Positions 1 through 7,753 of a stretch of DNA of 51,437 bases are shown piece after piece. The first letter of the stretch is position 1. Each line of letters opens with the position of its first letter. The notes beneath the pieces are model-generated. The model had not been told where the DNA came from. It saw only the letters and a list, made by a program, of their open reading frames with translations, and searched no databases. This stretch comes from Actinomycetaceae bacterium (GTDB lineage Bacteria; Actinomycetota; Actinomycetes; Actinomycetales; Actinomycetaceae): positions 1-51,437 of the forward strand of contig JAUNVE010000012.1 in assembly GCA_030537795.1 (NCBI GenBank). Reading direction: 5' to 3'. The position numbers were made by a program, and so were the translations under genes.

Positions 1-97
1 CAGACGCTGCGTAAGCGGAAATAGTTGATAGCGGGCTCACAATGAGCATGAATGCTATCAAAAGGAAGAACACGGCCTTCGGGCGCTGAATAGTCAC
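1..97 (-). CDS. N-terminus of a secreted protein, cut by the window edge
   Basis: Thirty-two codons are visible before the left window edge. Reading leftward from a GTG at 95-97, the peptide starts MTIQRPKAVFF, continues with a hydrophobic core and ends in a small-residue stretch (SAYAAS). This is a classic Sec signal peptide with a probable AxA-type cleavage site. A GAGG ribosome-binding site lies about 7 bases upstream of the GTG. The mature protein lies outside the window, so no function can be given. An in-frame ATG inside the hydrophobic stretch is a less likely start because it would remove the positively charged n-region. Confidence 0.6.
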   Translation of the reverse strand, partial: MTIQRPKAVFFLLIAFMLIVSPLSTISAYAAS

Positions 98-529
98 TGG
101 ATACCTCAAGGTCGGAACTAGTTAATAGGGACGAAATAGCGCGTTTCACATGAGGAAACCACCGGTGAAATTACGCATCGATTACCAACTATAGACTAAA
201 GTCCTAGACCGTCAAACTACTTTAGGTTTTTTCGGACCTGCTCGAGCTAACAATCAACCCCTTTCCGACTAGGCAGAATAGAAGATTTCACTGTTCATAA
301 ATATTTATTTCAAATCCACACATATAACGGCACCGCGCCTTAAGTCCCAGTTTGTCTTTTCGGCCGGACGTTTTCCACATATCGCGAATCGAAGACTCGC
401 CTCGTGTTTATATGCAAAATCATTGACATACATACTTGCGGCTACAGTCAGCTACTCATGTGACGGCGATAATATCACTCGCCCAGCGCTTGAATGCAAA
501 ATACTGACCCGTACGCAATTCAGTATCTA
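98..529. other. AT-rich intergenic region between two divergent genes
   Basis: No convincing coding sequence is visible. The region is more AT-rich than the surrounding genes and should hold the promoter of the leftward secreted gene. A weak hairpin (CTAAAGT at 196-202 pairing with ACTTTAG at 219-225) is followed by six T residues at 227-232. It would fit a rho-independent terminator on the plus strand, but no plus-strand gene precedes it. A TTGACA at 423-428 has no good -10 partner at the normal distance. Confidence 0.4.
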
Positions 530-564
530 TTGATGAGCTTGAATCAGTTCGTTACAGTGACCTT
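530..564 (+). promoter_or_regulatory. Probable leaderless promoter of tpx
   Basis: TTGATG at 530-535 is separated by 17 bases from TACAGT at 553-558, which fits the actinobacterial TANNNT -10 motif. Only six bases separate the -10 from the ATG at 565 and no Shine-Dalgarno sequence is visible. Transcription would therefore start at or next to the start codon. This is read by eye. Confidence 0.5.
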
Positions 565-1062
565 ATGGCTATCACACATTTCGAAGGACAAGAAACACCG
601 ACATCGGGAGAACTACCGAAAGTCGGCGATAAACTGACTGATTTTGAACTGGTGGGCCTCGATATGGGGCCGGTCAAGCTGTCTGATTTCGCAGGCAAAC
701 GCGTAGTTCTCAATATTTTCCCATCCGTTGATACCGGCGTCTGCGCCGCATCCGTGCGCCATTTCAATGAGGCGGCGGCAAATCTCGATGACACCGCGGT
801 GATATGCATCTCGAAGGACCTTCCATTTGCACTGGCACGCTTTTGCGGTGCCGAAGGTATCGACGATGTGACAACAGCGTCGGCGTTCCGTTCGAGTTTC
901 GGCGAAGACTACGGCATCGTTCTCGAAGGGAGCCCGCTCAAAGGTCTCCTCGCACGGACAGTGATGGTGGCAGATGCCGAGGGCACGATTACCCACGTCC
1001 AACTAGTTGATGAAATCAAGACGGAGCCCGATTACGACGCTGCGCTTGCCGCCCTCAACTAA
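565..1062 (+). CDS. tpx: Thiol peroxidase (atypical 2-Cys peroxiredoxin)
   Basis: The 165-residue protein has the full length of the Tpx family, which reduces H2O2 and organic peroxides using thioredoxin in the cytoplasm. The peroxidatic cysteine is C60 in the motif PSVDTGVC, with the family Asp and Thr at 57-58. The resolving cysteine is C94 in RFCGAEGI. A conserved Arg is at 131 ([13 protein letters not shown]), in the position expected for the active site. Spacing between the two cysteines matches the atypical 2-Cys mechanism, in which an intramolecular disulfide forms. The gene appears monocistronic or loosely linked to the DNA-repair gene 36 bases downstream. No Shine-Dalgarno is visible and a -10 lies 6 bases from the ATG, suggesting a leaderless transcript. 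Confidence 0.95.
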   Translation: MAITHFEGQETPTSGELPKVGDKLTDFELVGLDMGPVKLSDFAGKRVVLNIFPSVDTGVCAASVRHFNEAAANLDDTAVICISKDLPFALARFCGAEGIDDVTTASAFRSSFGEDYGIVLEGSPLKGLLARTVMVADAEGTITHVQLVDEIKTEPDYDAALAALN

Positions 1063-1098
1063 CTACTCGCGGCAGTAGAACCGGCGAGGTGAGACTAG

Positions 1099-1542
1099 GT
1101 GCGGCTGTGGTCTGTGCACCCCCAGTTTCTTGATCGCCAAGGTTTCTTAGGGACCTGGCGGGAAGCGTTGCTTGCACAGAAAGTTCTCGCGGGTCTTACT
1201 CGCGGTTATACTCGGCATCCTCAGCTTGAGCGCTTTCGCGCTCAAACGGATCCACTCGCGTCTATTGGCGTGTATTTGAGCGCATTGGCAGAGGAGGCCG
1301 ATGCCCGCGGTTATCGCTTTGATCGCAGCCGCATCATGCAACCTGCTGACGCAGTTACCCCCATGGAAGTCACGCGCGGTCAACTCGAATACGAATGGGC
1401 ACATCTGCTAGTTAAGGTACAGACCCGCGATATTGATCATTTCGAAAAGATTCGAGATTGCGAGCCACTCCCCCACCCGCTATTCACGGTAGTTGCGGGA
1501 CCGATGGCTACCTGGGAAAGACCCAGTTCCTCAACCACCTGA
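1099..1542 (+). CDS. Pyr_excise family protein (pyrimidine-dimer DNA glycosylase-like)
   Basis: The 147-residue protein begins MRLWSVHPQFLDRQG and contains WREALLAQKVL and RHPQLERF, features I recognise from the bacterial branch of the pyrimidine dimer glycosylase family (Pfam Pyr_excise, the T4 endonuclease V group). E22 in the WREA motif may correspond to the catalytic Glu23 of T4 endonuclease V. In the phage enzyme the nucleophile is the alpha-amino group of Thr2, exposed after Met removal. Here residue 2 is Arg, which normally blocks Met removal, so the glycosylase chemistry cannot simply be assumed. The GTG start is supported by GAGGTGAG about 7 bases upstream. The gene precedes the restriction-modification gene by 66 bases. 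Family membership is fairly sure; activity is inferred. Confidence 0.75.
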   Translation: MRLWSVHPQFLDRQGFLGTWREALLAQKVLAGLTRGYTRHPQLERFRAQTDPLASIGVYLSALAEEADARGYRFDRSRIMQPADAVTPMEVTRGQLEYEWAHLLVKVQTRDIDHFEKIRDCEPLPHPLFTVVAGPMATWERPSSSTT

Positions 1543-1608
1543 AACGAAGACCTCATTTGTCGGTGCTTATCGCTACAGTAGTATCCAAGCAGATAACCGG
1601 AGGTCGAT

Positions 1609-4392
1609 GTGCTCAGCTACGCGGAACGACAGCGAGCCGCTACCGAATTCGCTCACAAGTGGGCTAACCGCGCCTACGAAAAAGGGGATACGCACAGCTT
1701 TTGGCTCGAACTGTTGCGCAATGTCCTCGGCATGACCGACGTGACCACCAAGTGCCGTTTCGAACAGCCGACGAGTGCGGGCGGGTTCATTGATGTGGTC
1801 ATTGCGGAAGCAAAGACCATTGTGGAACAAAAGTCCGGTAGCGTCGACCTCGATAAACGGGAAATACGGCAAGGCGTCATGGTGACGCCTTTTGAGCAGG
1901 CTAAGCGTTATGCCGACTCGTTACCGAATGTTCAGCGACCAGACTTCATCATCGTCTCGAACTTCCACCGCTTCCGGATCCACGACCTCAATAAAACAAA
2001 TCCGCGCGATGACTACGTCGAGTTTGCGCTGGCCGAACTACCCGAGCAGTTCTACCTGCTGAATTTCCTCACCGATCCAGCTTTCAGTCGCTCCAGACGC
2101 GAAGAGGCCGTATCGATTGAAGCCGGTGAGCAGATTGGGCGGCTTCACGCGGCCCTGTCCACCCAGTATATCGACCCCGATAGTGACGAGAGCCAGCATA
2201 ATCTCAACGTGCTGTGTGTGCGATTGGTATTTTGCCTATTTGCCGAAGACTCGGGCCTCTTTACTCGGCGCGACGCTTTTCTCCACTACGTCCGAGAGTT
2301 TTCCGCTCAGCAGATGCGCGGTGCGCTTCTCGATCTATTCGCAGTTCTCGATACGCCGGTGGAAGACCGCGACCCGTATCTGTCAGATTCCCTGCGAGCT
2401 TTCCCCTATATCAATGGAGGGCTCTTCAACGGCCGCGTTGAAATACCGAATTTCACCGATGAAATCCGCTCTCTGCTATTCGAAGTAAGTGAACAGACGA
2501 ACTGGGCAGAAATCTCCCCCACGGTTTTTGGCGGAGTTTTTGAAAGTACCCTCAACCCGCACACGCGGCGCTCCGGCGGGATGCATTACACCAGCCCCGA
2601 AAATATCCACCGCGTTATTGATCCACTATTTCTCGATGATCTGCGCGAAGAACTGAATGATATTTTGACCGAAGAAGGGCTAACGGACCGTCGTCGCCGC
2701 AATCGACTACTGAAGTATCAGGAAAAGCTTGGTTCGCTGGTATTCTTCGACCCCGCCTGCGGATCTGGAAACTTCCTTACCGAAACCTATATCCACTTGC
2801 GCCGCCTGGAGAACTCGGTTTTGTCGCAGCTGGAGTCGGGGCAAACATCGTTTGAGATGGAAGAAATGGGCGCGAGCCAAATCAAGGTTACTCTCGATCA
2901 GTTTTACGGCATTGAAATTAATGACTTTGCCGTCAATGTTGCTCGCACGGCACTGTGGATTGCGGAGCTGCAAGCGAATATTGAATCCCAGTCGATTATT
3001 CTGCGCGACATTGATGACTTGCCGCTGTCAGACGCGGCCACCATTGTGACGGGTAATGCGTTGCGCATGGATTGGAATGAGGTCGTTCCCGCCGCAGAGT
3101 GCGACTACATTATGGGGAACCCGCCCTTTATTGGATATTCGAATCACACGCGAGAACAAAAAGAGGACCGTGCCGAGCTTTTCGGTCGCGCCGGCGGCGT
3201 CCTCGACTACGTGGCTGGCTGGTATAAAAAAGCCGCTGATTACACGGAGGGATTGCAAACCCCGTGCGCATTCGTCTCGACCAACTCGATTTGTCAGGGC
3301 CAGCAGGTGACCCCGCTGTGGAAGCCACTGTTTGAGCGTGGCATATCTATTGACTTTGCCCATCGATCTTTTGAATGGGGAAATGAAGCCTCAGACCACG
3401 CGCAAGTTCACGTCGTTATCATCGGATTTTCCTACGGTACTCGTAAACCCCGCCTGCTCTTCGACTACCACCGCAATGAGCTGATATCCGTCACTGAGGT
3501 CAAGGAAATCAATGGCTACCTCGCGGATGCGCCGAGCGTCTTTATTGAACGCAGGCGCAAGCCACTGAGCGCCGAGATTCCGATGATAGCCGGTGGTAAG
3601 CCAACGGAGGGAGGTTTTCTCCTATTAAACCGTGAGGAACGCAACGAGCTCATTGCTACCGAACCAATAGCTGAAGAGTGGATTCGTCCCTTCTCAATGG
3701 GCCAGGAGTTTATTAACGGCGTCGATCGCTACTGTCTATGGTTGGTCGATGCGAGTCCCAGAGATTTGCAGGCCATGCCCCTAGTTCTTGAAAGAGTGCG
3801 CGCGGTCGCCGAGTACAGAAGCAAGTCAAGAAAAGCTGCGACGCGACGAAAAGCGGAAACTCCGTGGCTCTTTGACGAAATTCGACCCGCGGCTACCGGA
3901 ACCTATATCGGTGTTCCAAAGGTGTCTTCTGAACGCCGGAGGTATATTCCGATGGGGTTTGTACACAATGGAATGATTCCCGGGGATAAGCTCTATTTTA
4001 TTCCCACCGGTTCGCTCTATGTATTTGGCATTATGATGTCGCAGTTCCACAATGCCTGGATGCGCGCTGTCGCGGGCCGGCTAGAGATGCGGTACAGCTA
4101 TGCCAATACCATTGTCTACAACAATTTCATCTGGCCAAATGCAACAGATGACCAGCAACTCCGCATTGAACTGTGTGCGCAAGCCGTCCTCGACGCCCGC
4201 AAGCAATATGAGGGAGCGACCCTGGCCGACCTCTACGATCCCGATAATGACTTCCTCTACCCCGCCCTCGTCAATGCTCACAACGCCCTCGACCAAGCAG
4301 TTGAAGAAGCCTACGGCGTTGACTTTAACGGCGACGAAAAGAAAATCGTTGCCCACCTCTTTGAACTGTACGCCCAGGCAACCTCCCCGTAG
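1609..4392 (+). CDS. MmeI-like type IIG restriction-modification enzyme
   Basis: This 927-residue protein combines a nuclease and an adenine methyltransferase in one chain, as MmeI (about 920 residues) does. The N-terminal end has D62 and the E73-Q-K75 pair, matching the D-x(n)-ExK nuclease site of MmeI-type enzymes. SAM-binding motif I is FDPACGSGNF at 380-389, and the catalytic amino-methyltransferase motif is NPPF at 504-507. The C-terminal third would hold the target recognition domain. It probably methylates and cuts DNA at an asymmetric site that I cannot predict. The GTG start is preceded by a strong GGAGG at 1599-1603; an ATG two bases earlier is out of frame. A small unknown gene follows after 12 bases. 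With the catalytic residues present and full length, it looks intact. Confidence 0.85.
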   Translation: MLSYAERQRAATEFAHKWANRAYEKGDTHSFWLELLRNVLGMTDVTTKCRFEQPTSAGGFIDVVIAEAKTIVEQKSGSVDLDKREIRQGVMVTPFEQAKRYADSLPNVQRPDFIIVSNFHRFRIHDLNKTNPRDDYVEFALAELPEQFYLLNFLTDPAFSRSRREEAVSIEAGEQIGRLHAALSTQYIDPDSDESQHNLNVLCVRLVFCLFAEDSGLFTRRDAFLHYVREFSAQQMRGALLDLFAVLDTPVEDRDPYLSDSLRAFPYINGGLFNGRVEIPNFTDEIRSLLFEVSEQTNWAEISPTVFGGVFESTLNPHTRRSGGMHYTSPENIHRVIDPLFLDDLREELNDILTEEGLTDRRRRNRLLKYQEKLGSLVFFDPACGSGNFLTETYIHLRRLENSVLSQLESGQTSFEMEEMGASQIKVTLDQFYGIEINDFAVNVARTALWIAELQANIESQSIILRDIDDLPLSDAATIVTGNALRMDWNEVVPAAECDYIMGNPPFIGYSNHTREQKEDRAELFGRAGGVLDYVAGWYKKAADYTEGLQTPCAFVSTNSICQGQQVTPLWKPLFERGISIDFAHRSFEWGNEASDHAQVHVVIIGFSYGTRKPRLLFDYHRNELISVTEVKEINGYLADAPSVFIERRRKPLSAEIPMIAGGKPTEGGFLLLNREERNELIATEPIAEEWIRPFSMGQEFINGVDRYCLWLVDASPRDLQAMPLVLERVRAVAEYRSKSRKAATRRKAETPWLFDEIRPAATGTYIGVPKVSSERRRYIPMGFVHNGMIPGDKLYFIPTGSLYVFGIMMSQFHNAWMRAVAGRLEMRYSYANTIVYNNFIWPNATDDQQLRIELCAQAVLDARKQYEGATLADLYDPDNDFLYPALVNAHNALDQAVEEAYGVDFNGDEKKIVAHLFELYAQATSP

Positions 4393-4404
4393 AAAGGCTC
4401 TCCC

Positions 4405-4860
4405 ATGACCGAATACAACTTTTCCGGCCGCACTTTCGCTCGTATTATCGAGCAACTACCTGCCGAAACCCCGCTGTACAGGAAGTTTGAACCGCCGACT
4501 CTAGACGAGTCCAATAACGTGTGGTATCACAGCCAAAAAGAACATCTGATGGGGTGGTTTAGCCACCTCGCCGGCGCCGGAGCGTACAATCGTAAGACGC
4601 GCGGGCGTCGCGCCAAACAGGGATACAATAGCTTCCAGTGCGCGATGGGTCTGATTTGGCTGGCGGAAGCACTGGGGGAAGACCCGGATGTCATTATTGC
4701 GGCGGCACATGAATCATTTGAGCACACCCACACGGCGGCCCAATGTGCGGCGGTGCGTCGTCACATTCCGTGGGACCGCATCGTTGAACTCATCGTCGCT
4801 CAGGGGTTGCATAACCCAGCCTCCGTCAAGCGAAATTCTAAATTATCTCGCCGCCACTAA
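4405..4860 (+). CDS. Small unknown protein co-operonic with the MmeI-like enzyme
   Basis: The 151-residue soluble protein has no signal peptide or membrane segment. It has an aromatic, polar core: WYHSQKEHLMGWFSHL near 42-57, then GAYNRKTR and GYNSFQCAMGLIWLAEALG, then SQ/AQC and IPWDRIVELI. I recall similar small proteins in other actinobacteria but no assigned function. It starts 12 bases after the restriction-modification gene with an AGAAAGG ribosome-binding site, so both are probably on one transcript. The association suggests an accessory, regulatory or DNA-recognition role for the restriction system, but this is inference. The Cys and His residues (QC, HES, HTH) could bind metal, though the spacing is not a known motif. 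Confidence 0.65.
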   Translation: MTEYNFSGRTFARIIEQLPAETPLYRKFEPPTLDESNNVWYHSQKEHLMGWFSHLAGAGAYNRKTRGRRAKQGYNSFQCAMGLIWLAEALGEDPDVIIAAAHESFEHTHTAAQCAAVRRHIPWDRIVELIVAQGLHNPASVKRNSKLSRRH

Positions 4861-4942
4861 ACGTGAGCGCAACAGGTCCGTGGTCGACGGAATACTACAA
4901 TCGACTCGGCCAGTGCGACGCCGTCCAATAATACTTTGTGGA

Positions 4943-5659
4943 TCAATCAGTAGCGAGAACCTTGCCGCCGGCCTCTAGGATGGTGGCTTCGGCGAGGCTA
5001 GCCAGAGAATCAACTATTGGTCGCCCGCGGTCACCCAGTTGTTCAACGGCCACAGAAAGCTCCGTACAACCGGTGATAATCACCTCAGCACGCCGAGCTG
5101 TCAAAGTATCGCACAAGCTAAAAAACTGCTCTTCGTTAATCGGCTGATTAGCCTTGACCTGCCGATAAATAATGTCAGTAACCTGCTGCTGTTCTACCCT
5201 GTCAGGTTCAATTAGCTCAAAGCTATATTTTTCAGCTGCTTCACGGTACAAACCACTTGCGATCGTCCCCTCTGTTGCCAGTAGAGCAAGGGTGGAGGCC
5301 TGCGGATAACGAACTCTTGCTGCTTTGACAGTTTCATCGATAATACTGAGGAAAGGGACACCGTGGCTTTGCTCCGCATCGGTTAGAAACACCATTGAAG
5401 AGTTGCATGGTGCGGTTATGAAGTCAGCACCGGCATCTACCAAAAGGCTGATATCACGGTTGAGACTTTCTTTTGGAGACGGCCCCTTACCCTGAATTGC
5501 CGCTGTTCGATCGGGGGTTGATGACCGTTGCGTGATAATCAGATCAATGTGTTCTTGATCTGTTTGAGCATCCGTCGCCAGTACGATCCGCTGCAGAAAA
5601 TATGCTGTTGCTAGGGGGCCAAGCCCGCCAAGCACTCCACCTACCCGACGATGATTCAC
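4943..5659 (-). CDS. Aspartate/glutamate racemase family protein
   Basis: The 238-residue protein belongs to the Asp/Glu racemase superfamily, whose PLP-independent enzymes use two cysteines as acid and base. It starts with the family glycine-rich segment GGVLGGLGPLAT. The two catalytic cysteines are C85 in APCNSS and C198 in ITGCTELS. The latter motif is typical of the aspartate racemase branch rather than MurI. The product could be D-aspartate for peptidoglycan or another D-amino acid; the substrate cannot be decided from sequence. The start is GTG at 5657-5659 with a strong AAGGAGG upstream, and it is transcribed away from the general-stress gene behind it. It converges with the unknown gene at 4405-4860. 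Confidence 0.85.
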   Translation of the reverse strand: MNHRRVGGVLGGLGPLATAYFLQRIVLATDAQTDQEHIDLIITQRSSTPDRTAAIQGKGPSPKESLNRDISLLVDAGADFITAPCNSSMVFLTDAEQSHGVPFLSIIDETVKAARVRYPQASTLALLATEGTIASGLYREAAEKYSFELIEPDRVEQQQVTDIIYRQVKANQPINEEQFFSLCDTLTARRAEVIITGCTELSVAVEQLGDRGRPIVDSLASLAEATILEAGGKVLATD

Positions 5660-5827
5660 GTCGCCCTCCTTCCCAGAACTTTACACGGTATAACAGGCTA
5701 GCAGTCCGCCGTTTCTAACCGAGACGCCTAGCTACTCGCCACCCTTTAAAAGCAAATACCAAAAGCTTCACATCAACGAATCGAGTTGACGCCGGCAAAC
5801 TGCCGATGCACACATTTTATCGTCATA

Positions 5828-6517
5828 TCAAGTGCCACTGTTATTTTGATCAGTGTCGGGCTTATCGCACGTTTGTTTTAGATCAGGCCCCGCCGTCGCT
5901 TGCACCTCGCTGTCTTCCCGACGTTCTTTTTCGCTCAGTCGCACCCCGTATTTGGGCTGCTCATCCGGCCGTGACCCGAACGCGGTGGGCCCGGATGTAT
6001 GCATCGGCGACCTACGCTCCGCAGGGCGCGTTAAGTTGCCGGGAGAATTCGCCAGTATCTGGCGGAATTGCGCAATATTCTCGTTGGCCAGCACCGCATA
6101 ACGTGACGCCACCACCTGGGTGGCCGATGTGAAATCGCGTTCACCGCGCCGCAATACGTATGGGACAACATTGAAAATAATGCCGAATAGGGCGCCCATC
6201 GAAACACCGATGGGAATAATGACCAGCGAAGATTCGGACAGCCATAAAGCCATCAGAATAGTGATAAATAAACCGAACCACATACCCGACAAAGCACCCG
6301 ACAGAATGACTTTCCCCAGCGTTAACCGACCGGTAATGCGCTCGACTAAACGAAGATCCGTTCCCACGATAGTGAGGACTCGAACTTCTAGCTGACGATC
6401 AGACAGATGGTCGACAGCCGCCTGTGCTTCCGCATATGTTCGATAGGAAGCAACCTCAGTTCCGCTCGGAGGAGTCGGTAAAGCCGTGATATTCGGGGAC
6501 TGTAAATTCGAACTCAT
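5828..6517 (-). CDS. General stress protein 17M-like membrane protein
   Basis: The first half of this 229-residue protein matches the actinobacterial general-stress (YflT/GSP17M-like) family: VASYRTYAEAQAAVDHLSD followed by VRVLTIVGTDLRLVERITGRLT. Two membrane segments follow at about residues 70-90 and 97-118. The C-terminal 80 residues are polar, charged and probably disordered. Its role is unknown; family members are induced by stress in Bacillus. In mycobacteria a homologous gene lies close to the MgtE_N/DUF1003 pair as here. The start is ATG at 6515-6517, and it is divergent from the secreted-protein gene. Confidence 0.8.
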   Translation of the reverse strand: MSSNLQSPNITALPTPPSGTEVASYRTYAEAQAAVDHLSDRQLEVRVLTIVGTDLRLVERITGRLTLGKVILSGALSGMWFGLFITILMALWLSESSLVIIPIGVSMGALFGIIFNVVPYVLRRGERDFTSATQVVASRYAVLANENIAQFRQILANSPGNLTRPAERRSPMHTSGPTAFGSRPDEQPKYGVRLSEKERREDSEVQATAGPDLKQTCDKPDTDQNNSGT

Positions 6518-6670
6518 ATCCCCATCCTGACATATTCACGGCCCTTCCCGTATACCGCAACATCAATTTATCTCGTGGCGCAAAACTAGACGCCTGCAGA
6601 CAACATAACGATAAACTAATAAGATAGAAACTATCCCTATCCCATCCTCGCAGACCCCTCAAGGACTTCC

Positions 6671-7615
6671 ATGAACAGACCCCGGTTTATTGCTCGCATA
6701 TTTCTCGGCGTCAGTTCCGCATGCGCTCTCACATTCATTAGCCTGCCCGCTTGCAACGCGAACGCAGTTGAGGCGGGCATAGATACCGAGTTAAATCACG
6801 CTGTCCACCTGCAAATCGATCACCGCGAATGTGCGATTGATATTACGACTTCCGGTCTGAGTGAAGCGGGCGACTACGCGGTGACCATTTCTCACTCCAC
6901 CGCTACTATCGACACCTACCCCTTCACAGTTGCGGAAGGTCAAACAAGTGGCGTCGTAACCCACCCCATGGACGGTTCCCTCAACGACGATGCTTTTACT
7001 ATTGAAGTCTTGCGACTGAGTGAATCTGAACCGGAAACCATGGTATCGACCGCGTATTTCTTCGACCCTGAGATCTTTTCCGGTTGCGTCCCACCAGCGG
7101 ATGAGGGCGAAGGTAGTTCCGACGAAACTGAACCGAATGACACTGCGGACACCAGCGACAGCAACTCGGCGCCGGATGAAACTAGCAAACCCGAGGAAGA
7201 TCACGTCGACGCGGAGCCGCCCGGCGCGGGTAGTACAGTGCCCACCAAGCCTTCTGTGTCCCGCCCTCAAGCGCCTCGCACGTCATCGGTCACCAGGGCC
7301 GCTACGCCCCTCGAGGCGCGGTTGGAAACTCCGCGAGTTGCCACCACGCAACCACCGAGTCAACCTAGTGACATTCCGGAAACCGAACTCAAACCCCAAA
7401 GCGATATCCCCTCAACCGAGGAGGATACCGATCCAGGTGAAGTTATGGTTGGAAAACCCAAGGCAGCTCGCGACTCTGCACAGTGGGCCGAATCAGATAA
7501 CAATATTGGCAGTAGTTTTGACTCCGATTTACTGACGATCGCTGGATTAGCCGTCGCATTCTTGGCGGTCGGAGTCGCATCCATTGCCTTCAGTGTGCGA
7601 TATAAGCCGCGCTAA
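6671..7615 (+). CDS. Secreted, C-terminally membrane-anchored protein of unknown function
   Basis: The 314-residue protein has a signal peptide (positive n-region, then a hydrophobic core ending about residue 33 in NANA). An extracellular domain of roughly 100 residues follows with one cysteine at each end (HREC and SGC), which could form a disulfide. Next comes a long acidic and then Pro/Thr/Ser-rich linker (about 140-265). A single membrane segment (about 287-309) ends in the short basic tail RYKPR. No LPxTG motif is present, so it is anchored by the membrane segment and not by sortase. I do not recognise the ectodomain. An AAGGAC ribosome-binding site precedes the ATG. Confidence 0.75.
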   Translation: MNRPRFIARIFLGVSSACALTFISLPACNANAVEAGIDTELNHAVHLQIDHRECAIDITTSGLSEAGDYAVTISHSTATIDTYPFTVAEGQTSGVVTHPMDGSLNDDAFTIEVLRLSESEPETMVSTAYFFDPEIFSGCVPPADEGEGSSDETEPNDTADTSDSNSAPDETSKPEEDHVDAEPPGAGSTVPTKPSVSRPQAPRTSSVTRAATPLEARLETPRVATTQPPSQPSDIPETELKPQSDIPSTEEDTDPGEVMVGKPKAARDSAQWAESDNNIGSSFDSDLLTIAGLAVAFLAVGVASIAFSVRYKPR

Positions 7616-7652
7616 TCGTCATTCGTCGGCATCGGCGGGGAGCCCCTCGTAT

Positions 7653-7667
7653 CGCGAGAATCTCGCG
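7653..7667. promoter_or_regulatory. Perfect 7-1-7 palindrome upstream of the MgtE_N/CBS gene
   Basis: CGCGAGA at 7653-7659 and TCTCGCG at 7661-7667 form a perfect inverted repeat around one A. It lies after the secreted-protein gene and about 75 bases before the -10 of the next gene. It could be a regulator binding site or a short hairpin. No T-run follows, so a terminator is less likely. Confidence 0.3.
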
Positions 7668-7741
7668 TCAATGCCGCTAGTCGAAATCTAGTGATTGCGT
7701 TATTGGGTTCGTGCAATCATGTTTTTTCTCTGTCCACGGTT

Positions 7742-7753
7742 TACGCTTAAGAC
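7742..7753 (+). promoter_or_regulatory. Probable leaderless -10 of the MgtE_N/CBS gene
   Basis: TACGCT at 7742-7747 fits TANNNT and ends exactly six bases before the GTG start at 7754. No Shine-Dalgarno is present between them and no good -35 hexamer is visible. The arrangement is the same as at tpx and marR. Confidence 0.4.

Noticed and set aside
196-232. Rho-independent terminator or small RNA end upstream of tpx
   Set aside because: The stem is only 7 bp with a 16-base loop, and no promoter or gene on the plus strand precedes it. It is noted only as a weak hairpin.
423-428. TTGACA as -35 element of tpx
   Set aside because: No TANNNT lies at 16-18 bases and it is too far from the start; the TTGATG/TACAGT pair at 530-558 fits much better.
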